Below are positions 1 to 10,897 of a stretch of 64,000 bases of DNA, in pieces. A program made the translations under genes and the position numbers. Location of the stretch: contig CM060947.1 of assembly GCA_030765055.1 (NCBI GenBank), positions 263,703,103 through 263,767,102 of the forward strand, given 5' to 3'. Each line of letters starts with the position of its first letter. Within the stretch, counting starts at the first letter, position 1. This DNA is from Mantis religiosa (Eukaryota; Arthropoda; Insecta; Mantodea; Mantidae). The notes under the pieces were generated by a model. The model saw only the letters and a program-made list of their open reading frames with translations, was not told where the DNA came from and searched no databases.

Positions 1-67
1 CATCATTTCACCCATTTCATTAATTGTCCGATATGACTAAATGTTGGAGGACGTAAATTAAAAAAAA
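1..67 (+). repeat. SINE family A, 3' end fragment
   Basis: Only the tail of the element is in the window. It matches the last 60 or so bases of the complete copy at 27592-27834, including the shared 'gtccgatatgac' and 'ggaggacgtaaatta' blocks, and ends in an A-rich tract. It has no coding capacity. Confidence 0.75.
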
Positions 68-696
68 GACGAGAGAGAGTTGCCGCTTCGGAAAAGGACA
101 AACATGGGAAAATTCAATCAAATAACAAAAAATATTTCCATTATGGCCCTGTCTACAAAAGAGACATTTTTGAGAGAAATTTCGTGGATTGCCGAGATGG
201 ATATTTCTGTTTGTGTATGTAAGGTTTGTCATTTGTGCAAAGGTCATATAGATTCAGGAGGACTTTCGAGAATATTCCAGAAAGGTCTAGGTATACACTC
301 CATTTATCTTGAATATATTTTAATCAACAGCATTAGAGCCATTTTTTAGAAAATTAGCATATTGAAATATTCCAATGTATAGGGGAGCGTGAGCTGGGAG
401 GATTTACTTGAGGGGAGGATGAAACAAAAAGAGTTTAAAAAATAAAATTACGTTCTCTTTTTATGATAATAATGATAAAGGATAGGAATACTTTTTGAGA
501 AAAATATTTGAAAATTGCATCAGTAACAACAATATCTCGGAAATGATTAATGCTACAAAAGTTGATAGAATGTTTTAACGAGATGTACTTTGCTTGTGAT
601 TTTATCCATCCTTTCTGTTTATAGTTACACAAAATGTATTCATCTAACTCAAAGCATACATTATAGATGGCATTTTAATCAAAGTAATGTAAGTCA
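68..696. other. Unassigned AT-rich spacer
   Basis: I see no gene or recognisable repeat here. Short reading frames on both strands have no family resemblance and no splice context. Confidence 0.5.
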
Positions 697-1083
697 TGAT
701 ACCGAAATTATGATCTGCCAGAATAAAAAATCATGATGAATGTCAAAGGAATGTTGGTTCTTTGTTACGACAAGGAAAAGACCAGTTGAGTTGGGGGAAA
801 GTGTTATAACAAAAGCAATGTAAGAAACAGCGTCCTTAGAAGGTTTCTAAAGGAGCCCACTTGACGTGTATGAATGGGAAATTCTTTGGATCATTTACAA
901 TGGCGACAAAACAGCCACAAAGGGATTTTGTTTGAAAAGGAGTTTCCTGAGAGTGAAAGCTACATATACACACACGCGCAGCTGTGGTCATTCAAGGAGT
1001 CTTCGGCGTGAGGTTGATGAGAGCAGTCTGAGGCGTGAGGGCGATTAAGGCAGTTCTCTGGTTTTGTCTTGGATATTTGTCGG

Positions 1084-1086
<3 letters not shown>

Positions 1087-1148
<62 letters not shown>
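1087..1148. repeat. (AT)n microsatellite
   Basis: About 60 bp of uninterrupted AT dinucleotide, grading into (ATGT)n at 1146-1160. In other LTR-G copies this point carries 'gttcatatatacgtg', so the tract is an expansion of a short TATA run at the LINE insertion point. Confidence 0.95.
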
Positions 1149-1160
<12 letters not shown>

Positions 1161-1703
1161 TTATTAACTGCAATTGGGTACTACCCGGTGGCAGAGTTAA
1201 GAATACAGATCAAATTACAAATACTAGATTTACAACAGTAATACAGTAAACAATACAAACATGATATTATTTTACTTTAGTCACTTAAAACATATCTAAT
1301 TACTTCTCTATTTACATATTATATACCATTATAATTCAAAAGTTAAACTATAAACCATTTAGATTTTTTCTAAATTTCTTCAGCGACAGGGGACAGCCCT
1401 GAAAGACTGCTACAGGCAATTCATTCCATTCTTCAATGGTTCTAGTAACAAAAGAAAACTTTCCTACGTCGGTTCTGTATCTTCTACCCTTAATTTTATA
1501 CCTATGATCGTTTCGTCCATAATAATCCGGATTATCTAACCTTACACTAACGTCCACCCATGCCTTTACACCAGCATTAGCTTTGAATAATGCTACCAAC
1601 CTATGTTTTTTACGCCTAATTCTTAATTCCTCCCATTTAGTCTCATCTCCTTTTATAGGCCCAAAATACTTGCCTCTTTTTATGAATTTTATTGCCCTCT
1701 TCT
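1149..1703 (-). pseudogene. LINE 3' end, C-terminal reverse-transcriptase tail
   Basis: On the minus strand an open stretch of about 115 codons (1348-1703) encodes the tail commonly found at the end of LINE ORF2 proteins. A 'RTDVGKFSFVTRTIEEWNEL' segment is followed by a P..V and then a SLKKF motif before the stop. The family pattern is F..R...EWN.LP..V.....S...FK..L. The reverse-transcriptase core, endonuclease and start are missing, so this is a 5'-truncated copy. Its untranslated 3' part runs to 1149 and ends against an (ACAT)-like tail and the (AT)n tract. It lies inside LTR family G copy 1. Confidence 0.65.
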
Positions 1704-2044
1704 CTTATATGAGGAACGAATAAATTTGTCGAGTAATAAACATTCTGCAGTCAGTAACTCTAAACAGAGATTGGTAACCCTTGGTCGGCAACTTTCATTT
1801 CGATGTTTGAAAAGAAGAAGCAGTAAATAAATAATTTGGAAACGGGCATTACAGTGTTATTATAATCTCCTTCTCACACATCCACGCATACCCTGAGAGA
1901 AACCTCATTGCTCGTCGACTTATTTGCTCGCCTTAAGTTATTGCTTCAAATTGGTGTCCACAACATGGAATTGTGTGCACCCATAAACATTTTAGTTGCA
2001 AATTGGCGCCGCAACGTAGAACTCTTTGTTCGCTACATACATTT

Positions 2045-3221
2045 CTAAGGAAATAGATAATTTCTAAACGTCCTCCATGTCAGGGGTAGTTAAGGCTTAA
2101 GAGATTTTCAGGAAAATCTTATGAATATCTAAAATACTGTATATAAATATTAACTTTTGTGTCAGAAACTTCGTTTATATACTGCCTTACCCACAAAACA
2201 CACATAAACATGCCTAATTCTCGTCAAATCATGTCAGTTAAATAGTCAGTTTTGAATTTTTATGCAGAATGGCTTCTACAGGTACGGTTCGTCGAACCTT
2301 CACTCTTTATAATCGATTTATAAGGCACACAAAGCCTACACTGAAGCTAGAATAATTCATTGACATAACGTGGGAGGCGGTTCGTATACATAACAGATTC
2401 CAGGAATCACTGTTATTTCCAAAGGTCACTCCCATCACAATATTCTGACTGAAGTAAAAGGTCTGCATTTGGCTTTACTAATGAACTACCAAATTGTTTG
2501 AGAAACGGCCATTTGATATTTATAAATGTTGTATTATTTAGTAAAGTTTATATTCTTCATCTTCATAATGATACACCTAGCGCCACCTATTGAGCTTGTG
2601 TATAAACTCTATTCGTCCTTCGTTTATTCAATTTTTATGGCATTCTACTTCTTTTGTTATAGCGTATTTGTAACTGTGCTAATGTAAAATCTAAAATAAG
2701 GCTACTAATGTCATAATTTATTAAAATATCCACCACTCCAACATGGTAGCAGAGGAGCGTGGTTATAATGGTTGAGTGCTTATAAAGATTGAGTGGTTCC
2801 GTTGTGTAAAAACGCAAACAAAATTTAATAAAGTGCTTTTAAGAAGAGGCCACGCGGAAAGTAAGTCACGCCTGGTGTATGTTACGGATTGAAAAATACA
2901 GCCAAAGGACGTTATCTTCACCAAAATGGCTAAACAAGCAAGGACTGAATACATAACAATACCCACTTCATCTTATTATCAAGCTGTATAGATCTGTGCT
3001 CCATAAGCCGGCGGATTTCCATTTTAAGGCCGGTTTTCAAGAGGAGCTGAACTAAAATTCAACATCACGATTAGAAAGCATTCCTTCAGCCTTAATTTTA
3101 TCAAAACTGATCCATTTATGTTGATTAAAATCGCATATGCCTAACATATTTACATAACAAATGAATAGTATCTCTTAAATTTTCTACGAATATCATTGAA
3201 ACCCTTTTACATTCTAAATGA
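2045..3221. other. Unassigned region
   Basis: No gene, RNA or known repeat could be recognised. The reading frames on the minus strand at 2635-2966 are short and hydrophobic, with no domain signature. Confidence 0.45.
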
Positions 3222-4765
3222 CTTTAGTATATAGAGCAATAAGTGTTTGTAAAAGAGTAGAGAAAGTCATGTATATAAAACATTTGACTATCACTTAAAG
3301 TCTACTGTATTCCCTTGTAACTATAATAAGATAATGTTTATGTTGAAGTAGATAGAGCAATAAGTGTTTGTAGAAGAGTAGAGGAAGTCATGTACATAAA
3401 ACATTTGACTATCACTTAAAGTCTACTGTATTCCCTTGTAACTATAATAAGATAATGTTTATGTTGAAGTAGATAGAGCAATAAGTGTTTGTACAAGAGT
3501 AGAGAAAGTCATGTACATAAAACATTTGACTATCACTTAAAGTCTACTGTATTCCCTTGTAACTACAATAAGATAATGTTTATCTTGAAGTAGATAGAGC
3601 AATAAGTGTTTGTAGAAGAGTAGAGGACGTCATGTACATAAAACATTTGACTATCACTTAAAGTCTACTGTATTCCCTTGTAACTACAATAAGATAATGT
3701 TTATGTTGAAGTAGATAGAGCAATAAGTGTTTGTACAAGAGTAGAGAAAGTCATGTATATAAAACATTTGACTATCACTTAAAGTCTACTGTATTCCCTT
3801 GTAACTACAATAAGATAATGTTTATCTTGAAGTAGATAAAGCAATAAGTGTTTGTACAAGAGTAGAGAAAGTCATGTATATAAAACATTTCACTATCACT
3901 TAAAGTCTACTGTATTCCCTTGTAACTACAATAAGATAATGTTTATCTTGAAGTAGATAGAGCAATAAGTGTTTGTACAAGAGTAGAGAAAGTCATGCAT
4001 ATAAAACATTTGACTATCACTTAAAGTCTCCTGTATTCTCTTGTAACTACAATAAGATAATGTTTATCTTGAAGTAGATAGAGCAATAAGTGTTTGTACA
4101 AGAGTAGAGAAAGTCATGTATATAAAACATTTGACTATCACGTAAAGTCTACTGCATTCCCTTGTAACTACAATAAGATAATGTTTATCTTGAAGTAGAT
4201 AGAGCAATAAGTGTTTGTACAAGAGTAGAGAAAGTCATGTATATAAAACATTTGACTATCACTTAAAGTCTACTGTATTCCCTTGTAACTACAATAAGAT
4301 AATGTTTATCTTGAAGTAGATAGAGCAACAAGAGTAGAGAAAGTCATGTATATAAAACATTTGACTATCACTTAAAGTCTACTGTATTCCCTTGTAACTA
4401 CAATAAGATAATGTTTATCTTGAAGTAGATAGAGGAATAAGTGTTTGTTCAAGAGTAGAGAAAGTCATGTATATAAAACATTTGACTATCACTTAAAGTC
4501 AACTGTATTCCCTTGTAACTACAATAAGATAATGTTTATCTTGAAGTAGATAGAGCAATAAGTGTTTGTACAAGAGTAGAGAAAGTCATGTATATAAAAC
4601 ATTTGACTATCACTTAAAGTCTGCTGTATTCCCTTGTAACTACAGTAAGATAATGTTTATCTTGAAGTAGATAGAGCAATAAGTGTGTGTACAAGAGTAG
4701 AGGAAGTCATGCATATTAAACATTTGACTAACGCTTAAGGTCTTGTATTGCCTTGTAAATACACC
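3222..4765 (+). repeat. 121-bp satellite array (about 12.7 copies)
   Basis: Tandem units of 121 bp, measured from the 3301 and 3422 repeats of the same phase. Each contains 'agatagagcaataagtg', 'gtcatgtatataaaac' and 'cccttgtaactac'. The first two units carry 'ataataag' where later ones have 'acaataag'. One unit near 4326 has an internal deletion of about 13 bp. The last unit, 4680-4765, is diverged. Three further units lie in the opposite orientation at 26603-26955. I could not find a seed element. Confidence 0.95.
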
Positions 4766-5774
4766 AATATAATGTTTAAATTTTGCTTAAAATGTACTTT
4801 TATTAATGGTTTATGAAAACTTTAATATGTGGTGAAAGCTCGTATCTAAAAGTATGGAGCAGAAACAGAAATATAAAGCCAAAATGTTGGAGGAATGCAC
4901 TGGGAAGTGAAACGTCTAGATCTGTAAGCTAAACAATAATGTTTCCATATTATTGGCACACAAATGAAAGTATACTGATAACAAGCTTTTGTACTATTGT
5001 ATTTGGGTTTAAAAAATCTATACAACAGAGATGTCGTAAGCTGCGCATGCGCCGGCGTCTCCATGGTGACGCGCGATTAAGAAACCGCAACTCTACTCGC
5101 GTTATTATATCAAATGCACTTTCACGCTTTCTCTCCTTTACACTTTCTCTGCTGTTTAAACACCGTCACGTCTCTCTATATATGATATAGTATGATATTT
5201 GAAAAACCGGTATGAAGCAGTATTCTAATAGAAGGCGTAATAAATGAAAACATATAATAAATATGTTTTGGCTACGCTCTTGACTGCTAGGTTCAAATAA
5301 GTGACCTGCAGGGTTCGTTTACTTGGCAGTAAATGTACTAATAGACTCAGTTCTGGGTGGGATTTGAACTCGCCACTGTGGAATCAGAAGATCACTGACT
5401 AATAAACCGAGTCACTGACAATTGAAGGTGAAATATATTAGTTTAGCCGCGTGGGATTTATTAGCATGGATTCTGGATTCAATTCTAGTAAGAGTTGCAG
5501 AGATTTTTATTCTAATAGATGATAATAAAAGTTGGTTCGCATTGCTATTCTCTTGCACGTACGATGTAGAAATTTTAATATAAATACATCTTCAGAGGTC
5601 CCTTTAATAAAAAAAGGACGCTTTTTTGGAAAGAGATCCTTGGGAGTGTTTTCGCTTGGTCCAACAAACTATATGGAGCTATGAAGGCAAGCAGGTTTAC
5701 AACAAACACTGATGATATATGCGATGAAGTTGGGGCATTGTTGGATTGAGATAGTGTGGGTAGGTGGGGATCCA
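4766..5774. other. Unassigned region with a short CpG-rich island
   Basis: Mostly AT-rich without recognisable genes. At about 5035-5105 there is a short GC-rich stretch containing 'gcgcatgcgc' (the NRF1-like palindrome) and several CpGs. That could be a regulatory island or part of an unrecognised repeat. No exon could be called. Confidence 0.4.
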
Positions 5775-5937
5775 CGAGAAATCCAGCCAGAGCGTCTTGA
5801 AGGCTTCCCAAGCTTCCTTTTCTTTCCCCTCAAAAGTTTGGTCAAATTGAGGATCCTTTATAAGTTCTCTTATTTGTGGTCCGAGAAAAATGCCTTCCTT
5901 AACTTTTGCATCACTTAATTTCCAAAATTTCTCTCTG
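5775..5937 (-). pseudogene. Repeat-encoded domain, N-terminal part (DEHGERFHQDI family)
   Basis: The minus strand encodes a fragment with the motifs 'SDAKVKEGIFLGPQIREL' and 'KEKEAWEAFK'. From memory of arthropod predicted proteins, these precede a region containing DEHGERFHQD in a widely dispersed family of unknown function that is probably carried by a DNA transposon. The DEHGERFHQD part appears separately on the plus strand at 62508-62831. This piece has no start codon, and its downstream continuation is broken. I cannot name the transposon superfamily. Confidence 0.6.
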
Positions 5938-5954
5938 ATTGTATCTTGTTATTT

Positions 5955-6150
5955 GACAGGTGTGCCAACTCCCAAAAAATTCCCACAAATTTAAAATCTT
6001 GGCTCTAAAATATGAAATGCCACTTTATATTCAAAACAAGAGCTAATCTATACTTTTTATGGTGATTTTTGAGTTCAGGAGATGGAAATATATGTAAATT
6101 TACTGTTTTTAAGCCCGAAACATTTTCATTGCTGCCCAGTGTAATTGATG
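5955..6150 (-). repeat. Dispersed repeat shared with 62190-62485
   Basis: The block beginning 'gacaggtgtgccaactccc' is the reverse complement of the sequence ending near 62480 ('ggagttggcacacctgtc'). Similarity continues through the 'ttaaatttg', 'gtgatttttgagttcag' and 'aagcccgaaacattttcat' regions. It adjoins the repeat-encoded domain at 5775-5937, as its partner adjoins 62508-62831, so both belong to one mobile family. Confidence 0.75.
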
Positions 6151-6764
6151 GTTACTCCTGAGTTTTTGAAACCCGATTATAAGTTTAAAAGTATCTTCCA
6201 TTTACACGAACTTAAGTTATTTATCATTATTTACGTTTATGGCCTGCGTTTGCGGTAAAGTTTAAGTTCTGAATGGCTGTTTACCGTGTTGATGCATAAT
6301 TCTTGCCTATGATGAAGCAAGTTTCCCTCCTCGCCATAAGAAATGCTAACTCCATTATATTAGTAAACCCTGTGACAAACTCCACCACAGGAAATTTCTA
6401 AATACGGCTGGCTGGCTATATTAAAGGAGCAACGCTCTGTGTAACCAGTGGCGGGCCGTGTCCATCGTACCACAGAACATAAAATATGTTGTGTTAATTT
6501 AACTCTACTTCACCTTTATATTCTTCGAAACCGTATTCATAAAAACACCTTATTCTTTTATCTTTACGAAATCGGGGTAAAATATTGTGGAAATATGTTA
6601 TTATACATTTTTTAAGCACAATTGCAAAAGAGGAATATAGTAAACCAATAGCGACTTTCCATTTGAGAAAAGTTTTGAAAAATTTAAACAAAACACTTGC
6701 AAAACTTTGGATATGGTGCATCCCACAAAACTTTCAATAAATTGTATCCTTTAACGACGTCTAT
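6151..6764. other. Unassigned region
   Basis: Nothing recognisable. The minus-strand frame at 6494-6721 is lysine- and phenylalanine-rich with no family signature. Confidence 0.4.
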
Positions 6765-7450
6765 ACTTTGAAGCAAATATAATTGGTGAACGATGACAAA
6801 TATGATTGGCGAGCAATGAGGTTTCTCTCAGGGTATGCGTGGATGGGTGTGAGAAGGAAATTTTACAACACTGGAATGCCCGTCTCCAAATTATTTATTC
6901 ACTGCTTCTTCTTTTCAAACCTCGAGATGGTAGCTGCCGACCGAGGGTTACCAATCTCGGTTTAGAATTATTGAATGCTAATCGTTTATTACTCGATAAA
7001 TTTTTATGACCCGACAGATATTCAAGACAGAACAAGTTGACCGGTCTAATAGGCTTCACGTCTCAGACTCCTCTCTGTTATCGGCTGCACGCCGAAGAGT
7101 TTATAATGGCTTCCTAGCCGCGAACAGTCTCCATCGGCCTTACGCCGAAGAGTCCTCCTAACCACAGCTGCACGCGTGTATATATCTCTAGCTTTCACTC
7201 TCCAAATTCCTTTTTCAAACAAAGTCCCTTTGTGGCTGTTTTGGTCGCCATTGTAAACAATCCAAAGAATTCCCGATTCATAAACGTCAAGTGACAATTC
7301 CTTTAGAAACCTTCTAAGGATACTGCTTCTTTCATGGCTTTGTTATAGACTTTCCCCAACTGAACTGGCCTTGCCCTTGGTCTTGACAAAGAACCAACAT
7401 TCCTTCGACATCTATCATGATTCTTCTGGCAAACCATAATTTCGGTATCA
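6765..7450 (-). mobile_element. LTR family G, copy 3 (minus strand)
   Basis: Reverse complement of the LTR at 35086-35883. It begins on the minus strand at 7450 with 'tgataccgaaattatgg' and runs through 'agttggggaaagtc', 'ggcgaccaaaacagccac' and the 'accctgagagaaacctcat' block. The end near 6765 is ragged and lacks the primer-binding-site-like motif seen in copies 1 and 4. No internal region or second LTR is visible, so this is a solo or truncated LTR. Confidence 0.7.
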
Positions 7451-7843
7451 ACTTAATGAATATTAAGCTTCAATCTGTATGTTATAGTTTATCACTTACA
7501 CAAAAATCCGTCAGCATGAGGTGGACTTCAGAGAATATTCCTAGAAAATTCAAGGTACGTATGTACCTATACCTTTTATCTGACATGAAAGTATTTGAAA
7601 CATATTTCAACATAGGTATTTACATACTGTCACCCGAGCGTTGGAACACCCTATAGAAGCAGCTGAGAGCGGGAAGCAGGGGAGGTCCGTGTTAGCCACG
7701 CCCCCCTCGTTTGTCTTATAGTGGTGACAGGCGGTGGCTGGGAGAAAAAACATCATTGTGCCGTCTCTTTCTGTTCCACCTGTGTTCTCGAACTTACGGG
7801 ATATTTCATGTAATGGAGAACCTTCCAGATCGGCAAGCGGACC

Positions 7844-7852
7844 CTATATAAG
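7844..7852 (+). promoter_or_regulatory. LTR TATA box
   Basis: The sequence 'ctatataag' lies about 217 bp into the solo LTR, with a GC-rich upstream part and a (GTCA)n tract about 30 bp downstream where transcription would start. It fits a U3/R boundary. The call is inferred from position and consensus only. Confidence 0.6.
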
Positions 7853-7873
7853 CAACACGCCGGGCAGTAAGTG

Positions 7874-7907
7874 AGTCAGTCAGTCAGTCAGTCAGTCAGT
7901 CAGTCAG
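7874..7907. repeat. (GTCA)n microsatellite
   Basis: About eight perfect GTCA units in the presumed 5' end of the LTR transcript, just upstream of the P-element target site. Confidence 0.95.
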
Positions 7908-8444
7908 AGTTCGTGGCGAGGCTAACGAAAGAGACAGGCTATGGCGCGTTTGAATCAGCTGATAACAGCAGTCCTAACCTGTACAGTATAGGCTTTGAAC
8001 TGTATGTCGTTCGTGTGGTCTGTGTGATATTACGTTTGTTTTACTTTTTTAACTAGTGAAATTAATAATATTTAGTGGTTCAGGTTAGTGAAAAAGTGTT
8101 ATATTATCATGTAGTTAACACATATTCCAGTTGTTCGTAAGTTTTATGTATTTAGCAGTGTTTTCAAGTAGGCTGTAAGTTAACCTCTGGGAACGTTCTA
8201 ACGGCTTCGATGCCATATTGCATCTTCTCATTTGAATCTAGATTGAAGCATTTATTTTAGTAAATTCTGCTTATTCTTTTATTATACGTGTGATATTACA
8301 TAGTTCTATCTTTGTTTAAACGTACAGAAAAATTATCTCCATTATTAAACAAAATAATAACTTCTGTGTTCAACCACATGGTGGATACAAGTTAATGTTA
8401 CTATTACTATTATTTTCCTTTTTAGGTACTCAGAGTTGTAAAAG

Positions 8445-9320
8445 ATGCCTCGACGTTGTAGTGTCTTTGGGTGTAGATCAAATTATGACACAGAAAGTGA
8501 AAAAACTACAACATTTTCACTACCAAAAGACGAAAATCTTCGTAAGATCTGGCTATGGCATATTCCGACGGATTTTTCAAAATTAAAAAATCCTTTTGTG
8601 TGCATAAAGCATTTTGAGGAGTCGTGTGTTATAAGAATAGACAGGATTTCTACTTCAAAGGGAGAGTTGATAGAATATGAAAGAAAAATCCCTAAACTCA
8701 CAGAAAATGCTGTACCAACAATATTTCCTAATACACCCTCTTACTGTTCTAAAACGATTCCCAAAATAAAACGTCTTGCTGTTAAAGAAGACGAAAATGA
8801 TCCATACAGAGAGGCCATTAAAAGCCAAAGAGATATGCAATTTGAATTTCTAAGTAAAATGTGTCATTGGCTAAAAATTTGGAGGGTCTCTGTTCCATCA
8901 GTAAATGCTTTAACTCCGCAGACATTTCAGTCCTTGATTACTACGCTGGAATCTTTCCTGGAAATCATTCCATATCTATTTGAGAAATACAACATAGATT
9001 ACATTTTGCTAAGCAAATTTCAGAGTGATAATTTGAAGGGTCGTTTTGGATCATACAGACAGCTAAGTGGTGCAAATTACTATATAACTTACTTACAGGT
9101 ATTGGAAAATGAGAGGAAATTAAGATTTAAAAATACTGTGTTGTTTGCTGCTCATAATGGTAGTGTAAATTTGAAAGAACTGTTACCTACCCAACAAAAT
9201 TATGATAATGATATTGACCTGAATGGTTTTTCTGATATTTTGGATGAAGAGTTTGAAATGCAAGTAATTCCTAATGATACAGTGCCAATACTGATATATT
9301 TGGGGGGGATTTGCATCTAG
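8445..9320 (+). CDS. THAP-domain / P-element transposase fusion, internally deleted
   Basis: The protein has 291 residues and starts at the first ATG, which follows a good splice acceptor (polypyrimidine tract plus 'tttttag' at about 8425), so a 5' UTR intron is likely. Residues 1-95 form a THAP zinc finger: C5, C10, C53 and H56 as the C2CH ligands, the conserved P27, W36 and F57, and an AVPTIF motif that closes the domain. In P elements this domain binds the transposon DNA. From about residue 150 the sequence resembles the C-terminal P-transposase region ('LTPQTFQSLI', then 'SDNLKGRFGSYRQLSG', equivalent to the L.QD.LE.FFG.IR segment). A full-length transposase has several hundred residues in between, including the GTPase-like insertion and the catalytic acidic residues, and these are absent. 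The product would be a DNA-binding protein without catalytic activity, possibly a repressor. The frame stops at 9318 because of a G-run shift. Confidence 0.85.
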   Translation: MPRRCSVFGCRSNYDTESEKTTTFSLPKDENLRKIWLWHIPTDFSKLKNPFVCIKHFEESCVIRIDRISTSKGELIEYERKIPKLTENAVPTIFPNTPSYCSKTIPKIKRLAVKEDENDPYREAIKSQRDMQFEFLSKMCHWLKIWRVSVPSVNALTPQTFQSLITTLESFLEIIPYLFEKYNIDYILLSKFQSDNLKGRFGSYRQLSGANYYITYLQVLENERKLRFKNTVLFAAHNGSVNLKELLPTQQNYDNDIDLNGFSDILDEEFEMQVIPNDTVPILIYLGGICI

Positions 9321-9759
9321 ACAAGTGCTACGTAAATCTAAGTGTAATATATGCAGTTCATGGCTCCAATTAAATAAACAAGTGGAAGCGGATTCTTCAT
9401 ATGACTTTGTAAAGGACTTGGACAGAGGAAAATTAACATTACCCACAGACAAAGTGGTATTCACTGTTGGTTTGGCATGGCATACAATGTCATTATTAGC
9501 AAGAGACTCTCAAAATTTCTTAACCTCTGGGAAACAGCTCTCTGTAGTTCAGAAAATTTGTAAAATGAAACTTCTGAGATCAGATGTACACAATACTGGT
9601 ACTGAATGTAAATGTTTACATAAGAAGACCCTATTTGAGAAACTGGATAGTGTTGCTCTTTGTGTTAACAAAATATTGATTAGTAATTTTGTGAAAATGA
9701 CCAATGAGAAATCTTGTGATTCAGACACTACAAGAAAAGTGAAAAAACTGAAAACATAA
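9314..9759 (+). pseudogene. P/THAP transposase C-terminal tail, out of frame
   Basis: This continues the 8445-9320 protein in the next frame. The shift falls in a 7-G homopolymer at about 9302-9308: one base fewer would join the frames and bring 'LRKSKCNICSSWL' in line with the C..C motif typical of this region. The later 'DRGKLTLPTDKVV' segment is the family's DRG.L..P motif. There are 144 residues, ending at a normal stop. The only in-frame start candidate is a GTG inside the conserved sequence, so it is not an independent gene. It could be a real mutation or a homopolymer sequencing error. Confidence 0.8.
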
Positions 9760-10282
9760 ATTTTGGCATTATTTGTGATCATAAGACTTGTTCCATAAAC
9801 TGTTTTGATGGATTACATTACATTCTGTACTTTGTATATACTCAGTGTATATATCAGTGTTAAACCTGTGGATTTATCACTAACATCTGTAAAAATAATT
9901 ATGCTAAAGTATGGAGTTTGACAGAATACAAGGATCACCTCATACGTTTGGTACGTATAAATATCTCCATATAGTGGTGTAATTGCATGTAACTCTCATT
10001 TGTTTATTTCATTACCTCACTTTTTTTTCTAGGTATTATCCTAACATTTTACATTCATAGTTCCTGATTCGATAAACAATTAAACTGAAATTATTGTGCG
10101 AGAAATATAAGTAATTTTTTTAGGAAAAAGGGATTCAAAATGTCTTCTGAAAACTTTATTTGAAGGTGAGCGATATACTGTATCTTATCATTTATACATT
10201 ATTTCTTTATTCTTTAAAGTATTATGTTTATAGATCTAAAAAGTATAATAACATACGTTTTATATATTATAAATACTTAAGT

Positions 10283-10338
10283 GAGTGAGTGAGTGTGTGG
10301 TTTTAGGGCCCGTCGACATCAAGGTCATTTGGGCCCTT
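10283..10338 (-). mobile_element. Very short LINE 3'-end insertion inside the P element
   Basis: About 55 bp containing 'gggcccgtcgacatcaagg' and a (GAGT)n tract, flanked by a 12-13 bp direct repeat 'aaatacttaagt' (10271-10282 and 10339-10350). On the minus strand it reads as unique sequence followed by an (ACTC)n tail. That fits an extremely 5'-truncated retroelement insertion by target-primed reverse transcription. Confidence 0.7.
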
Positions 10339-10818
10339 AAATACTTAAGTAATTATAAGAAACGTAATATAGCTTAGTAGTACGAGCATACCAAAAATCA
10401 GTTCCGAGACATAAAATCCCTTCTAATATAATATTGCTTGTATAATTATGTTAATTAAAGTATAATTGTCTAGAATGATGAACATATGTGAAATACTGTT
10501 TATTCATAATCATTCAGTTCACTAACAAAACAATGTAACTTCTGGGCTACGCTGTCCACTCTCTCAGACTGCCTGTGTGACGTCACACGAAAGTTTTCCT
10601 GTCGCGCCGAAGCCTATCTCTTTCGTTAGCCTCGGTTCGTGGCAATCAGCGTAAGAGTGCAGTGCTAGTGTAGGACGAGAAGACTGTGTATGTGCAACGG
10701 AAGAATTTACGTAATTGTGACCGTACAGTGGAATTGTAACGGACGAACCGGTGAATCGTAATTGTGTGCATTACGTAATTCCGTGTAATTGGCAAGTGTT
10801 TAACTGTAAGTCGGTGGA

Positions 10819-10824
10819 AATAAA
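10819..10824 (+). terminator. LTR polyadenylation signal
   Basis: AATAAA lies about 60 bp before the 3' boundary of the solo LTR and is conserved in the related fragments near 13730 (plus) and 40935 (minus). It is the expected R-region polyadenylation signal. Confidence 0.6.
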
Positions 10825-10897
10825 GAACATTTTTGAGTGGTGTAATTGGACTTTTCAGTTCACGAACCCACAAAGTCACAATACATATATATCATTG

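Larger units (their letters stand above)
697..2044 (+). mobile_element. LTR family G, copy 1 (split by LINE fragment)
   Basis: This is a long terminal repeat related to the copy at 35086-35883. It starts with 'tgataccgaaatta', passes through the shared block about 'ggcgacaaaacagccac', and resumes after 1708 with 'gtaataaacattctgcag' and the stretch about 'acccttggtcggcaac'. It ends with two primer-binding-site-like motifs ('aaattggcgccgcaacg' near 1999). An (AT)n tract and a minus-strand LINE fragment lie in the middle at 1087-1707, where other copies have only about 20 bases. It encodes no protein. The terminal 'tg' start and the later 'attggcg' motifs fit a metazoan Gypsy-type LTR. The exact 3' boundary is uncertain. 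Confidence 0.65.
7917..10634 (+). mobile_element. P-superfamily DNA transposon, 2718 bp
   Basis: The terminal inverted repeats are 32 bp (7917-7948 and 10603-10634) and differ at 3 positions. Both begin 'cgaggctaacgaaagaga'. They are flanked by an exact 8-bp target duplication 'gttcgtgg' (7909-7916 and 10635-10642). TIRs of about 31 bp and 8-bp target duplications are the hallmark of the P superfamily. The interior encodes a THAP-domain transposase derivative at 8445-9759. A 55-bp retroelement tail has inserted at 10283-10338. The nearly intact ends suggest relatively recent mobility, supplied in trans because the transposase lacks its catalytic core. Confidence 0.92.
7628..10880 (+). mobile_element. 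Solo LTR (family H), interrupted by a P element
   Basis: The boundaries are TGT...ACA (7628 'tgtcaccc', 10880 '...gtcaca'), flanked by an identical 4-bp target duplication 'atac' at 7624-7627 and 10881-10884. Removing the P element and one copy of its 8-bp target duplication leaves an LTR of about 527 bp. It contains a TATA box at 7845 and an AATAAA signal at 10819. A 4-bp duplication and TG..CA ends fit a Gypsy- or BEL-type LTR retrotransposon reduced to a solo LTR by recombination. Related 3' ends occur at about 13690-13795 (plus) and 40873-41062 (minus). Confidence 0.8.

Noticed and set aside
1035..1249. Isoleucine-tyrosine-rich small proteins
   Set aside because: They are translations of the (AT)n tract.
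5035..5105. CpG-rich stretch as a gene promoter
   Set aside because: Only about 70 bp with one NRF1-like palindrome. No exon or transcript evidence follows on either strand.
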